From Proteles cristata cristata (taxonomy: Eukaryota; Chordata; Mammalia; Carnivora; Hyaenidae), in NCBI GenBank assembly GCA_017311185.1, contig JAESUZ010004921.1:496001-560000 (forward strand): a stretch of DNA of 64,000 bases, read 5' to 3'. Of this stretch, positions 33,297 through 45,585 are shown piece after piece. The notes beneath the pieces are model-generated. The model had not been told where the DNA came from and did not search any database. It worked only from the letters and a program-made list of their open reading frames with translations. The position numbers and the translations under genes are program-made. The stretch's first letter is position 1. Every line of letters begins with the position of its first letter.

Positions 33297-33512
33297 GGGG
33301 TGCCTCGGTGGCTCAGTCGGTTAAGCGTTTGATTTCAGTTCAGGTCATGATCTCGCGGTCTGTGGGTTTGAGCCCCGTGTCGGGCTCTGTGCTGTCCGCT
33401 CGGAGCCTGGAGCCTGCTTCGGATTTTGTGATTCCCTCTCTCTCTGCCCCTCCCCCACTCAGGATCTGTCTCTGTCTCAAAAATAAAACAAACATTAAGA
33501 AAAATGTTTTAA
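33297..33512 (+). mobile_element. Carnivore tRNA-Lys SINE
   Basis: Complete copy, GTGCCTCGGTGGCTCAGTCGG head with conserved A box and several CpGs (GTCTGTGGGTTTGAGCCCCGTGTCGGG). Flanks AAAAGTTAATGT (33284-33295) and AAAAGTAAATGT, just right of the tail, may be a duplication with one mismatch. Confidence 0.93.
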
Positions 33513-33529
33513 AAAAGTAAATGTGTGTC

Positions 33530-34725
33530 TCAAGACAATACATTCTAAAGGTTATGTTTTTTTTTTCCTCACTACTACTCATTACAATTGGCTTTTTGAA
33601 TCTTTGATTAATTTTTCTCTATGGTAACTGGCTTTTCTAGACCTTTCAGATATTTCTAAGTCAAGATAATAAGAAACAGTGGTTCCACAATGCCCATACT
33701 AATTTAGCCTAATAGCATCATGGAGAAGATGTGGATATAAGATACATTTCCAAACTGAATATGACCTTGCAATTGTCATATCTATAATATGGCAGGGTCT
33801 CTAGGGTGGACTAGCCAGGTTCTGCCACAACTTGCTGCAAGCTCTCTACACTTTCACAAGTAATGCTTTTCTCTTTAACTGAAGATAAAAAGTAGAGGAT
33901 ATGGACTCTTTTTCTTTGAAATAAATCTGTTTTAAAATTTCAGCTGGCTTCCACAATTAATCTGATTATGAGTGCTTCTTATTAAAAATATCATTCTTGG
34001 AAAAATTATCTAATCATTTAAACTAGTAATAATAATATACTTTTATAATTAGAAATGAGGGAACATTTCTAATTATATATTTTTTTGTCTCTCAGTAGGT
34101 ACTAGTTTGTTTAGGCTATTCAGGGGGAATTTCTCGGGTTCAGTATTATATTTTGGCAAAAATGCTCAATGGATTCATGACTAAAGATTTACTGTAAATA
34201 ATTTAGTAAAATGCTTGAAATAAAAAGAATTTAACACTGAAATTCATATGATCAAAAGAGAAGGGAAAAGTAAGATTTCTAATTTACAGGGAAAATGTAA
34301 ACATCAAATATAAAAATCATCTCAAACTTGCACCTTTACTCCCCCATGTTTCCACATCAAGTAGATAGTTTTATGAGATTATATAAGTATGTTGGTGATT
34401 CTCATTTATAAAAGCTAATCAGAAACTAACCCACTAAGTTTTTGTGTTTCCCTTTGTAGCAAATCAGCTTTCAAGATAAAAATTTCATTAGCTATACATT
34501 AAAATATAACTATTTGGAAAATATAATATTTCAAGGAAAATGTTTTAGTTTTAACCAAATAGAATAATTTCATACATATACACATACCCAATATTATAAC
34601 TTTATATTAAAATAGTTACTTTTCTTAGGGGGATAAGCATTCATTATTTAATATAAATAAAATTAAATCTGTAATTACAGAGATAAATAGTAAATATTTT
34701 TCCAAAACTACTCTAATTTGTCAAA
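33530..34725. other. Unique AT-rich DNA
   Basis: No gene or repeat was recognised. Confidence 0.55.
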
Positions 34726-34738
34726 ATATAATTTTCTA

Positions 34739-34946
34739 GGGGCATCTGGGTGGCTCAGTTGAGTGTCTGACTTCACCTCAGGTCATGATCTCATAGTCCA
34801 TGGGTTCAAGCCCCGCTTTGGGTTTTGTACTGACAGCTCAGAGCCTGGAGTCTGCTTTGGATTCTGTGTCTCCCTCTCTCTCTACCCCTACCCCACTCAT
34901 GCTCTGTCTCTCTCTGTCTCTCAAATATAAATAAACATTAAAAAAT
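34739..34946 (+). mobile_element. Carnivore tRNA-Lys SINE, A box partly deleted
   Basis: The head reads CATCTGGGTGGCTCAGTTGAGTG, so a few bases of the A box and the following GGTTAAGC are lost. The rest is complete. ATATAATTTTCTA (34726-34738) and ATGTAATTTTCTA (34947-34959) flank it with one mismatch. Confidence 0.93.
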
Positions 34947-34959
34947 ATGTAATTTTCTA

Positions 34960-35405
34960 AACTACTTGAATAAATATGTTAATACAACATAATAAAATAA
35001 CAAATATTAAGTGTATTAAATATATTAAGTGCAAATATTTATAGCAAATCATGTTGTAATACAACCTGTAATTAATGCAAGGATATATGCCAATTATACC
35101 TCAAAAAAATTCTTGTGAGGTTGACTTATACCCAAAGAAGAAATCTAAATTGGAATTGGAAATGTTATATGCTCAGAGTCACGGTCAGTAGAAATGTTGG
35201 TATTATTACCAATAAATTATACACAAACTGAAAACGGGAACACATTATTTTTATAACTTGCAGGTGCATACAGGTATGCATGGATGAAGCATGTGGACCA
35301 GGACAAGGGCGGTGTGGCTAATAAAGTGCCTAGAAGTTAAAATTTAAAGGGGTGCTTGCTCTCAGAATTCTGAAATGCGAGTCACTATTTGAATGATCTC
35401 TGAAT
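34960..35405. other. Unique DNA
   Basis: No gene or repeat was recognised. Confidence 0.5.
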
Positions 35406-35690
35406 GTGGGGTTGTTGGGGGTTTTTTTTTGTCTAATTAACATACCATCCTAGTTTCATGTGTACAACATATTGATTCAACAGTTCTGTATATTACTCAG
35501 TGCTCACTATGTTAAGTGTAGGTACCATCTGCCACAAACAACATTATTACAATATTATTGACTATATTTCCTATGCTGTACATTTCATCTCTGTGAATTA
35601 TTTATAACTGGAAGTTTGTTCCTCTTAATCTCCTTTATCCCCTTCAGTAGTTGCATGATCTTAGTACTGTATACTTTCTTCCACTGTGTA
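35406..35690 (-). mobile_element. Old L1 3' UTR fragment
   Basis: Reversed L1M-type 3' UTR: CTAGTTTCATGTGTACAACATATTGATTCAACAGTTCTGTATATTACTCAG, 'GTAGGTACCATCTGCCAC', 'ATTATTGACTATATTTCCTATGCTGTACATTTCATC', 'ATAACTGGAAGTTTG'. Confidence 0.8.
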
Positions 35691-36057
35691 CCAGATACTT
35701 GACTAGTCATAATCCCAAAAACAGTGAATGAGTTGGTCCTGGGAAAGGATAATCTAAAACCCTAGTTTGCATATGCTAATCTTTAGCATTTCTGATTCTC
35801 TGCTTTACTTTCAGAAACCATATCCACTGGTTGAACCTTTGATCAGAAATATCCTCTCAATAACCAGTTATGAATATTTGTAATGGAATCTTTCTCATGA
35901 TTTTAAAATGGAAGAACATAGCACTAGTTACTTGCAGAATACACCTTAAGCCTATTCGCAGTACTAGGAAGTACTTAAAGAAGCCAGAAGCTCGTGGAGG
36001 AAATCAAAAAGGAAACTATCTCATGTTGAGGGTCTGTTCAGAGTCATGCACGTTCCT
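35691..36057. other. Unique DNA
   Basis: The 66-codon frame at 35870-36070 has no domain. Confidence 0.5.
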
Positions 36058-36200
36058 CAACACTCAGTAGATATTTACTGAGCATCTATGATGTGATAAG
36101 CATTATTAGAGCCACACAATCAGTGACAAAATGGATAAAAATTTCTGACCTAAACAGAATGCACATTCTACCAGGAGAGACAATTAACAGAAAGAATAAA
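36058..36200 (-). repeat. L2 3' end fragment
   Basis: CTCAGTAGATATTTACTGAGCATCTATGATGTG, 'AAATGGATAAAAATTTCTGACC', 'GAATGCACATTCTACCAGGAGAGACAATTAAC' match reversed L2 in order. Confidence 0.7.
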
Positions 36201-36740
36201 TTATCTAGGATGTTATAGTACAACACTACCCTGCTTGATTGGGCCTCCTTAACAAGCCTCCATTCTTGCCCTATTCCTCATAACCGATCCCTGAGCTACA
36301 GAGAGTCTTCTCTGTGCGTGCATTTGTAGACCAAGGAACCAAGATTTCTGTTTGCTGCAGATATGCGAAAAGCTATGGCTTGGTTCTGGGAAGAACACAT
36401 GGATTGTCATGGCGATGAATGGGCCCTGAAGTAGAAAGATGAGGGGTTCAAAATTTGAAATGTGAGGTGAAACTGTGAGGAAGCATGAAATTTTGGAATG
36501 CAAAACTGGACTTCCTCGTTGTGGTGAAAGTACATGTGTCAGGGAAGAAGAATAAAACACATTCCATTTAATATTTTGTTACCTGGATATAAAACAATTA
36601 AACATTTGTATTTATAGTACGTGGACCTCTATTTATACTCTTGCCTCAGGCCTAGCAAATGTTAGAGGCAGACCAGTTAGAAGAAACAAATGTTATAGAA
36701 AAACAATGTAGAAGAGCGAAGGGGATTAGGTTTAAAACAA
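36201..36740. other. Unassigned sequence between L2 pieces
   Basis: It includes a 103-codon minus frame (36249-36560) without a recognised domain. Lying between two pieces of L2 in the same orientation, it may be a later insertion or diverged L2 that I cannot align by eye. Confidence 0.4.
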
Positions 36741-37068
36741 ATGGAATGGGATTTTAAAAAGAGTGCTCAGAAAAGGACTCACTGAAAAGGGGATTGTGGA
36801 ACAGACTTAAAAGATATGAGAGAGTTAACCACGCAGTTATACAGAGACATCCCAGGCAGAGAGAAAGCTTTCCCTAAGAGAGGAGTGTCACTGGAGGGTT
36901 TGAAGTGTGAGGAATAGCAATCAAGTCAGTGTCTATGGAGCAGACTAACAGACAAAGTCAGAGATATGGAAGACGGGTGCAGCGCTGTGTCATTTTAGAC
37001 ACTCTGACTTGTCTTTTCCTAAAAAATGGAGACTTTGGAGGGTTTTGAACAGAGGAATGATGGGAATC
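36741..37068 (-). repeat. L2 internal fragment
   Basis: CATCCCAGGCAGAGAGAAAGC, 'GGAGACTTTGGAGGGTTTTGAACAGAGGAATGATGGGAATCTGACTTACATTTG' follow reversed L2. The tail resumes after the SINE at about 37306-37345 (AAAGGATTGTTCAGGCTATT). Confidence 0.65.
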
Positions 37069-37084
37069 TGACTTACATTTGTTT

Positions 37085-37289
37085 TGTTTATATAGTTTAC
37101 TTATCTTTGAGAGAGTGTGTGTATGTGTGCAAGCAGGGGAGAGGCAGAGAGAGAGGGAGAGAGAGATTCTCAAGCAGGCTTTGACAGCACAGAGCCCAAT
37201 GCAGGGCTCAATCACACGAACTGTGAGATCATGACCTGAGCTGAAATCAAGAGTGGGACACTCAGCCAACCAAGCCACCCAGGTGCCCT
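37085..37289 (-). mobile_element. SINE inserted in L2, 16-bp target duplication
   Basis: Minus-strand tRNA-Lys SINE. TGACTTACATTTGTTT is perfect at 37069-37084 and 37290-37305, and is itself L2 sequence. Confidence 0.95.
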
Positions 37290-37345
37290 TGACTTACATT
37301 TGTTTAAAGGATTGTTCAGGCTATTATATACATTTTTAAAAATCA

Positions 37346-37960
37346 CTCAATGATATGCATTGAAACTCAGAAGTAGGGGCTGACAGTGGGAGGTGAGTGA
37401 CCAGTTAGGTTACTGACAACTCAAGTTTATGGTCACTGAACTGGGATCCTAGCAGTAGAACTGAAGAGAAGTGCTTGTTATGTGGATTCTGGATATACTC
37501 TAAGCTTTTGAACCTTCTTTCCAGGACAAAGCCTTGAAAATAATTTATGATTACCTACTACAATTCTTACTGATTTATTCGGAAAAAAAAATGATATAGT
37601 TGTAGATTACACAGGATTAAATTGGTTATTATCATATGATTTATAACAAGTATGACATTTGGAGTATTTTAGTAGGAAAGTTTCACATCATGTAAAATTT
37701 TGCAAAAATATGTACACAGATTTGTCTAATATATAGTATCTTGCCAGTACACCGGCAATAGTTAGGTGTCAAAGTGATAAACACTAGATAAATACATTTA
37801 TTTGGGGCTACATTATTTATTCATTTATAGAATCTAATATATTTCAATGAAAAGAAAGTCATTAGGATGCAGCAGGTTCAAATTATGATCAAAATTTATC
37901 ATATTAAAAAGTACTAATTCTTCAGAGAATGAAATTATAAACTGGCCACATAATATTTTA
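37346..37960. other. Unique AT-rich DNA
   Basis: No gene or repeat was recognised beyond a possible L2 continuation at its left edge. Confidence 0.5.
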
Positions 37961-37971
37961 ATGAAATTGTT

Positions 37972-38174
37972 TAAAAATTTTTTGATGTGTTTATTTATTT
38001 TTGAGCCCAAGAAAGCACAAACTGGAGAGGGGCAGAGAGCAAGGGAGAAAGGAACCCAACCAGGCTCCGTGATGACAGCAGAGAGCCCGATGTGGGGCTT
38101 GAACTCAAGAATAGTTAGATCATGACCTGAGCCAAAGTCAGATGCTTAGCTGACTTAGCCACCCAAGTGTCCTG
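37972..38174 (-). mobile_element. Diverged carnivore tRNA-Lys SINE
   Basis: Minus-strand copy ending TTAGCCACCCAAGTGTCC on the plus strand, with many changes. GAAATTG occurs on both sides as a weak duplication. Confidence 0.85.
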
Positions 38175-38209
38175 TAAAGAAATTGGTTTTTTTAGCTAAT
38201 TTCAGTATA

Positions 38210-38806
38210 AATACTATGGTAGGTAGAATCATGCCCTTCCCACCCCCCCCAAAGATGTTAATATTCTAATCCCTTGAACCTGTGAATATGCTAGGTAATA
38301 TGGTAAAGGAGATCTAAGTTTACAGATGAGATTAAAGTGACATTAGTGGAATTGCTGAGTTTAGGTAAGATTGTTTCCTAGATTATCAAATCATAGTGGG
38401 TCTAAGGATGCTTATATGAAGGAGGGAGGTGAGTCAGTGATAGCGAAGTGATGACAAAGCAAGATTGTAGAGAAGTGGTGTGGAATGATGTGGTATAATG
38501 AGATGGGATGAGATACAAGGACTCAAACTGCCATTCCTGGCTTTGAAGATGGAAAAGGGCCATGATCCAAGGAATGTGAGGACCCCTAGAAGAAGGACCA
38601 TGGAAAAAAAAGCAGAAACCAAAATAGCTAATCATCTTCCTAGAGCCATTAGAAATTAATGAAGTCCTGCCAACACCCCGATTTAAGCTCAATGTGAGCC
38701 ATTTTGGATTTCTGACCTTCAGAACTGTAAAGGATTAATATCTGCTGTTTTAAGGCACTAGGTTTGTTGTAATTTGTTACAGCATCCATACAAAACTAGT
38801 GAAAAT
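38210..38806 (+). mobile_element. MLT1-type solo LTR (ERVL-MaLR)
   Basis: A nearly complete LTR-like unit: TGGTAGGTAGAATCATGCCC, 'AAAGATGTTAATATTCTAATCCCTTGAACCTGTGAATATG', 'GACCTTCAGAACTGTAAAGGATTAATATCTGCTGTTTTAAGGCACTAGG' and an end 'TTGTTACAGCATCCATACAAAACTAGTG'. No internal retroviral sequence flanks it, so it is a solo LTR. Frames at 38402-38692 are inside it. Confidence 0.85.
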
Positions 38807-38954
38807 GGGAATCTAAGGTGTTTCAGATTGATCTGTGGTTATAAACTGTAACTACTTTAGCTGAAATCTTTTAAAAGATTTTATTATTGATAAATGGGTT
38901 GGGCCAAAGAATCCCAACATACCTTCCAGCAAAGGGAGGTTACAAAATATCCTA

Positions 38955-39187
38955 CTAGGGCTCCTGGGTGGCTCAGTTGTATAAGCATCCGACTTCAGCT
39001 CAGGCCATGATCTCATGGCTTGTGGGTTCAAGCCCTGTCTCAGGCTCTGTGTTGACAGCTACCTCAGAGCCTGGAGCCTCCTTCAGATTCTGTGTTTCCC
39101 TCTCTCTCTGACCCTCCCCTGCTCATCTCTCTCTCTCTCCCCCTCTCTCTCTCTAAGAAATTAAAAAAAAAAACATTAAAAAAATCC
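38955..39187 (+). mobile_element. Carnivore tRNA-Lys SINE with target duplication
   Basis: Head GCTCCTGGGTGGCTCAGTTG, complete middle, CT-rich end and long A-rich tail. CAAAATATCCTA repeats at 38943-38954 and 39188-39199. Confidence 0.93.
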
Positions 39188-39369
39188 CAAAATATCCTAT
39201 TGACTTGACCTCAGTTCTGTTTAGTAAAAATATCTCCATCTTACCCTTCCACCCCCACCCCCACCCCAAACCATAAAACAAGAAACTAATCTGAATATTT
39301 GTAACCATAACTCCGTCCTCAAATTTAGGGTTGGCCACAATGTAAGAAATTAATTTAAAACTGTCTTGA

Positions 39370-39563
39370 GGGAGGTTCCTGGGTGGCCAAATCAGTGAGT
39401 GTCCAACTCTTGATTTCAGCTCAAGTCATGGCTTTACAGTAATGAAACTGAGACTTGTGTCAGGCTCTGCACTGAGCATGGCTTATTTCTCTCTCTCTCT
39501 CTCTCCCCCCCCCGAATAAACAAATGAACAAGTGAATGAATAAATAAATAAATAAATAAAATC
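39370..39563 (+). mobile_element. Diverged carnivore tRNA-Lys SINE
   Basis: Head GTTCCTGGGTGGCCAAATCAG, a degraded centre, a CT run (39487-39513) and an AATGAATAAATAAA tail. TCTTGAGG on the left and TCCTGAGG on the right hint at an old duplication. Confidence 0.8.
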
Positions 39564-39700
39564 ATCCTGAGGGACACCTGACTGCCTCAGTCAGTAGAGC
39601 ATGTGACTCTTGATCTATGGGTTGTGAGTTCAGGCCCCACATTGGTCATAGAGCCTACTAAATCAAAACCAAACCAAACTAAACAAAATAATCATTAAAA
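39564..39700 (+). mobile_element. Short tRNA-related SINE without the CT-rich part
   Basis: GACACCTGACTGCCTCAGTCAG, 'AGAGCATGTGACTCTTGATC', 'GTTGTGAGTTCAGGCCCCACATTGG' then an AAACCAAACC tail. Only the tRNA-like head and an A-rich tail are present. It resembles an older carnivore tRNA-Lys SINE type and lies directly behind another SINE. Confidence 0.75.
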
Positions 39701-39789
39701 AAATTTTAATGGTCTTGAATTAGAGGTCCATCTTGCACAAACAAATGTAAAATGCAGAATGCAAACATTTTTCCCTAGGAAAGCATCTT

Positions 39790-40650
39790 CACCTGATGTC
39801 CCTAAAAAGACCCACAGACTATATATAATTAGACAAATATTAGTACAAAACTGGTAAATAAATGTGGAAAGCTACCATTGTGAAAAGCCAAGAAATACAA
39901 CAAACACAGAATTAACTGAATCCCAACAACTTCACAATGAAATTATCAACTACAAAATATAAGCATATACAAATAGAGATATAATTTTGGGAAAAGAAAT
40001 CTCAATCAAGGATCAAAACATTATAAAAATGCTCTAGGATATTTTCAAAGAACAAAATAGAAAGTGCAAAAAGGAAATCATAATTAGAGAATATAAACAT
40101 TCAATAAACAGATGAAATAGCATATTGAATAAAGTCAAACAGAGAATAAAAACCACAAATTAAAGAAAAAGTATTGAAAAGGTCAAAGAAAAAAGGCAGA
40201 TTACCAATCAAGGAACCACCATTATTTTGACAAAAGATTGTTTAAGAACACTAAAAGAAACCAGAAAATGATGAATGCTTCTTGAAAGTTCTGAGAAATA
40301 AGAACTATCAACTCTGGACTACGTAGTAAACTAATCAATCATTTGAGAACGAGTGTAATGATAGATATTTTCACCAACAGATCCACAAATTTAAAAAATA
40401 AGAAAATAAAACAACTAATAATAAATGAGTTGTGTATACTGGATAACTCAGGATTTGGAAGAAAATGAAGAAAATGAAGAGTTTCCAAAAGACCATAAGC
40501 CTGAATTTGTTATATTTCATCAAACCAGTTGTTGGATCATCAATGATTATCATGATTCTCTGTACTTTTTTATGTTTGAGAGATTTCATCATAATTTTTA
40601 AATGATGATAATATGAGAAAATGGATAATAAAAACACTGTTGTAAATGAC
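39790..40650 (+). mobile_element. Probable HAL1/L1-like ORF1 fragment
   Basis: A-rich, L1-ORF1-like text such as 'AAATGATGAATGCTTCTTGAAAGTTCTGAGAAATAAGAACTATCAACTC' and 'GATATTTTCACCAACAGATCCACAAATTTA' fits the C-terminal part of HAL1/L1 ORF1. Too diverged to place boundaries firmly. Confidence 0.45.
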
Positions 40651-41698
40651 AATTTAAGAATACTCTAAGGACTCAAAGGAAGAAAATCAAGATAAAATGT
40701 AGCAAGTTGAGTTGAATGTTGCAGCTTCAATTGATAATTAGCATATGGAGTACTCAAAGTAAATAAGTTGAAAACAAGCAAAGGCACAATAGAATAATTA
40801 ACTGAGTTGAAAACCACAGCCTCCTTAACAATCCATGTGCAAAGTTAATCTTCCATTGCTCCAGATCAAATGAATACAAAGAGGAAAGCAGATGGATTTC
40901 ATATGGCAATTTAAAAGTATCAGAGATAAAGTTCTTATTAGTATCCAGGAAGAAAATCTATTGCCTCAATAACAAAAGGAATCAGAAAACCTCAATTTTG
41001 TTTTATTTATTTATGTTTTAATTAATAAACACTTGGCACTATATCTAAATATCTAAGCTGAATGATTACAAATGCAGTTGTTTTGTAAGAGGTTGAAATA
41101 GTCTTCTCTCTATAATTGAAAACATCTGGTAGATAAAATATAAGAAAGATATTGGATCCTACAAATGAGATTGAAGTATTTAATGTATTAGTACCAATAC
41201 AAATAGTTATACTAAAATTAGCACCTAATAAACAGATACTTCACCTTATAGTCAATGTTTTGTAAAACATTCCGAGAACTTATTAGCTGCCCATCTCCTG
41301 TCTATCATAATTTTGTATACACGTATAAACATATATATATTTATGTATTATAAACATATATGCATATAAATTCATAAATATTTAATATATTTATTAATTT
41401 ATTTAATATCATTGTACGATGCACAAAATAAGGGAAATAGAAGACAAAAATGAAGTAAATACAATAAATGAAAGTGGCAATTTAGAATTGAAGTTTCAGG
41501 CTAACCTGAGAATATCTTTTCTTCCCTAGTGGCCTTTAGCTGCTTTATTTTTTATTTTTTTTCCTTGATGATGCAAGACTCAGTGGATCAGAAACAAAAT
41601 CCAGGCCCACCTTAATAGTATTATCCTACATAAAGCTAAGCCTTGAACTCCATCAAGTACGAGTTATGAAAAATCAATCCTATAGAAGAGAACCTCGC
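40651..41698. other. Unique AT-rich DNA
   Basis: An AT-rich TATATA/ATAAAC segment lies at about 41318-41405. No gene. Confidence 0.5.
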
Positions 41699-41905
41699 GG
41701 TGCCTGGGTGGCTCAATCGGTTAAGCGTCCAACTTTGGCACAGGTCATGATCTCGCGGTTCATGGGTTCGAGCCTCGCGTCGGGCTCTGTGTTAACAGCT
41801 AACTCAGAGCCTGGAGCCTGTTTCATATTCTGTGTCTCCCTCTCTGACTCTCCCCTGCTCACGCTGTCTCTCTCTTAGAAATAAATAAAACATTTAAAAA
41901 AAAAG
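41699..41905 (+). mobile_element. Carnivore tRNA-Lys SINE (young-type tail)
   Basis: Head TGCCTGGGTGGCTCAATCGG, intact GGTTCGAGCC B box, GCGTCGGGCTCTG with CpGs, and a CTTAGAAATAAATAAAACATTT tail like the young group. No clear target duplication was seen. Confidence 0.93.
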
Positions 41906-42720
41906 ATAACTTTGTGGAAGTTTGCAGACTTTTACATTGGGTAAAAGAAAAATAATAATCTAACAAGAAAAATTTAACTACAAGTAGGTCTTGTTCAGGA
42001 TTGTGTCCCACAGTCAAACTCGGGTTGAAAATTGCCCCTCAGTGCCTGAGAGAAGTAAAGACAAATCCTCTTGGGAATAAACACCCCTTAATGTAAGGTT
42101 TCAAAAATTCCATAGGAAAATTCCTAAAGTGAACTCATAGTTAGAAATAACAAAACCGCTGAGGACACAACATATCATGAGAATTAGCCAGCAGAAATAA
42201 TAGACAGTCTTCCAAAGACTTCAATAGAAGAGGTCAGAATAATAAACAAGAAGGACTATTTAATCTATGGGGAAGTGACTGGTAAAAGATTAATGAGGGC
42301 AGATTCATACAACTAAATATCATCTAGATTTGAGGTTTTTGATTCTTGAGTTACATTAAATTGATTGTTGTAATCTTTAGATGTATTTAATGTGGTGGAT
42401 TAAAAGGTTTGGAGAAGATCTAGAACAATGTGGGAATTATCTCCCATGTGTAATTAGCAATTCTTTCAAAACTCAGTAGGTCTATCCCTTTGAAGATCTG
42501 TTACAGCTCTAAGGACCTTGTGTCTTCAATTCAGCATCAAAGCTTCAAGGTGATATGATCTTGCTAGAAGGTGAACCATCAACATATCACCAGAGCATAC
42601 TACTTTTTATTACAAAATAAAGCATCAAACTAGTGTCTGCTAGGTCCCATTTACCATTTAGATACTTGCTAGATAAATTTACAATGTGACAAACAAAGAA
42701 AGGATATGATGCTGATGATT
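41906..42720. other. Unique DNA
   Basis: No gene or repeat was recognised. Confidence 0.5.
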
Positions 42721-43105
42721 AGTATGGCATCTTTGCAGTTAACATTCACATTTACCCTTCCAAGGGCTGCCCCTGTACACACGGGAAAACCAGGAATGGG
42801 TAAGTGTGGATGACCCAGCTGCAGCTCAGCAGGCAGCCCCTACTGGGATGGTGCACTAACCGCTAGCTTCCAGGAGTGCTGTCTGCTAATGACTCAGTTT
42901 AGCCCATCTCAGATGGCCCAGGACCTAGAGGAGCCTCTTCACCAGGGAATCCCCAGTGGACTTCAGCCAAACCCATATCTTTGCCTGGATTCTTTCCTTA
43001 TCCTGCTTCCTTTACCCCCTTAACAGGTCTCATCTGAGAGCCCTCTCTCAATAAATTATGCATTCAAGAACCATCTCAGGCTACTGAACTAGAAACCCCA
43101 AGCTA
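42721..43105 (+). repeat. LTR-like ancient repeat
   Basis: A local rise in GC, then CTCTCTCAATAAATTATGCATTCAAG followed by 'ATCTCAGGCTACTGAACTAGAAACCCC', resembles the 3' part of an old LTR with an AATAAA signal. Family not assigned. Confidence 0.4.
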
Positions 43106-43984
43106 AGAAAACATGTTATGTAAAAATGTTGCAGGTTATTTGTCGTGGTAAATCACACACTGCCAAACATTTGACAGCTACTCACATAACATCCACAATA
43201 TAGGCTATTACTTGTTCTTCCTCCCTTGAAGAGACTCCTTTATACTAATTATAATGTGTCATGAGTGTATCTATGTTTTAAAAATCTGTAAGTAAATGTG
43301 TTTACATGCATATATTAATAAATCAAATGTATTCATCTTTGTGTGAAATTTCTAATGGAATATCCAGAATATTTATACACTTCCAGGCAATCTTACTTTC
43401 TGCCAAAATAAAATAGGTCCCATTGGACCTGGTTGAATCTGCTTGTTTAGAGGAAAAACTATCCTGGGCTGTTTTAGTATGTTGCTATTTTTTATAGCCC
43501 CATCATGTAAAGAACTTAACTATTAGAACAGACATCACTGAGATAAAAACATGAAATAAAAATTAATTTCATAAATTTGAAGTTATAGAAGAAATAGTAT
43601 TTTTTATAAGGACAAAGTTTTAAGGAAAAATCCCTTACATTATCATGAACCATAGTATAAAAGAATTAAAAAATATGATTTCTTTTCAATTACTTTTTTT
43701 TTCTATTTCCTCCTTGGGAAGTACTTGGACATTGTTTATACTGCTTTGATTTCACTAATGCATATTTCACTAGTTACACTAGTTCTTTCTAACCATTGCC
43801 CAAGAAAATTTTCTTGATTAAACTTCAGTGCGTTTGTCACATACTCTCGTTGGATTCAGACCTCATCTTCAGCACTACCTTGGGCTCTGAGAAGGCAGCC
43901 AGTACAGCAGAGAAAGATGTCTTGGTCCAAACAGTTGTACTTACTAGGATAAGAGGATTTATATTCTAGTTAGCCTTCTATGCA
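43106..43984. other. Unique DNA
   Basis: No gene or repeat was recognised. Confidence 0.5.
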
Positions 43985-44033
43985 TACATTCATGCACCAG
44001 TCCATTCAATAAACACTTTTTTTTGAGAGAGAC

Positions 44034-44068
<35 letters not shown>

Positions 44069-44480
44069 CAGAGAGCGAGCGAGCAAGCATGTATAAGCAG
44101 GGAAGGGGAGGAAGAGGGGAAAGACAGAATCTTAAGCAAGCTCCATGCCCAGGGAGGAGCCCTATGTTGGGCTACATCTTACCCTCCTCAAGATCATGAC
44201 CTGAGCCAAAATCAGCAGTCCCATGCTTAACTGACTTAGCTATCCACGTGTCCCAATAGGCATGTTGAATATTTAATATGTGCACAGAACTATACAAGAG
44301 TCTGAGTATTAAAGATGGACAAGGTAAACTTCTCTACTAAAGGGACTAGATGTGGAGAATTGGAAGTCAAACATCTAGTAATATTTCACAAAGCATCATT
44401 TGTTAACAGTCATAGAGGTAGTATAAACAAGGCCCAAGCACTTTGGAAGGAAGAACAAGGAAAACAAATAAAGTTTTGTT
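43985..44480 (-). repeat. L2 3' end, split by a SINE
   Basis: CCAGTCCATTCAATAAACAC (left of the SINE) and 'ATTTAATATGTGCACAGAACTATACAAGAGTCTGAGTATTAAAGATGGACAAGG' (right of it) join into reversed L2. Confidence 0.65.
44010..44254 (-). mobile_element. SINE with GAGACA expansion, inserted in L2
   Basis: Minus-strand tRNA-Lys SINE. Its purine-rich part has GAGA and GAGACA repeats (about 44019-44080) and GAGC repeats. CAATAAACA/CAATAGGCA flank it imperfectly. Confidence 0.85.
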
Positions 44481-45585
44481 GAAAAGAAATGGATTCATGA
44501 TTTTTCTCTGCTCTGGTTAATCAAAAATGAATTCTTTAGTTAAAAAACAAAATAGAAATTGAGCATATACTATGAAGAACTTATCACACAGGCACACCCA
44601 AGCAAAATTGTGATTATATATAAAAATAGCAAAAGGTAAATTTTGAGGACAAGGAACCCAATCTGATTCAGTTAGAAAGATATGGAGAGGAGTATCTGAG
44701 CTATTTTTATGGACCATCAAATTTCTGTATCTTATAATACTCTGAAGTAGCCATGTCAGACACAGAACAAATGCTATCAGATTCTGTTCAATTTCATTTC
44801 AAAGCTTTCAAAATGAATTTTTGACTAGACCTGAAAACCTTTAATAATGTTTATTTAATTGGCTACTGTTCTGTCCTGGGACTAAAAGTCTAGAATTTAA
44901 GGACAAAGACTTTTCACTTAGCAAAAGTCTAATTATTCCAATCAAATGCCCAACAATGTCCCTGGTTATCCGGTTCAGTACTTTTCTTAGATGGTCTTAG
45001 AAATATTTTTCCAGTCATAGGAACAAGATGCAGACTTTATTAGGGTGGTTGCAAATAATGTTAACCTCAAAATACATTATTTAATTTGCACAAATAAAAT
45101 ACCACATATATTTCTGCAAGGTACTATTATTCACATTTTCTATATTTTATAACTGATTTTGCCTATTGAATCTATCAAGTATTAAAACATGTTTATGGTA
45201 TTTTCAAATAGGTGGTAGATTAGTCACCTTCTCTGCAGTGCTGTCAAGTTATACTTAACTTTGTTGCTATGTTGTTATATACATAAAAGTTTAAAATTTT
45301 ATCTTCTTGTTAGACTGAAATGTTTATAATTATATAACTACCCTGTTTACCTCAATAAAGCTTTATGTCCTTAAACATACTTTATATTGAAATTAGCATG
45401 GCAATAATAATTATTCTCTTTTGCTATATGCCTCCAGTACATCATTATTATTACCATTATTATCATTTATGTTCAACCTTTCTGAAGCTTTATATTTAAC
45501 AGTGCATTTTGTACACAGCTTCTTTTAGCCATTTTATTCAATGTTTGTCTTTTCCTCCTGTGAAGATTGTTTGCTTTTGTTTTGA
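44481..45585. other. Unique AT-rich DNA
   Basis: No gene or repeat was recognised. Confidence 0.55.

Noticed and set aside
33308..33520. Many similar frames beginning MAQSVK or MAWLVK with SxxVMIS and SGSVLTAQSLEP
   Set aside because: These are translations of the SINE head and centre, repeated across the window; not a protein family.
36249..36560. 103-codon minus-strand frame between L2 pieces
   Set aside because: No domain or gene-like context; kept only as an unassigned stretch.
44019..44080. Regular GAGACA repeats resembling a short array
   Set aside because: A microsatellite inside a SINE; there are no spacers and the host is a mammal, so CRISPR is excluded.
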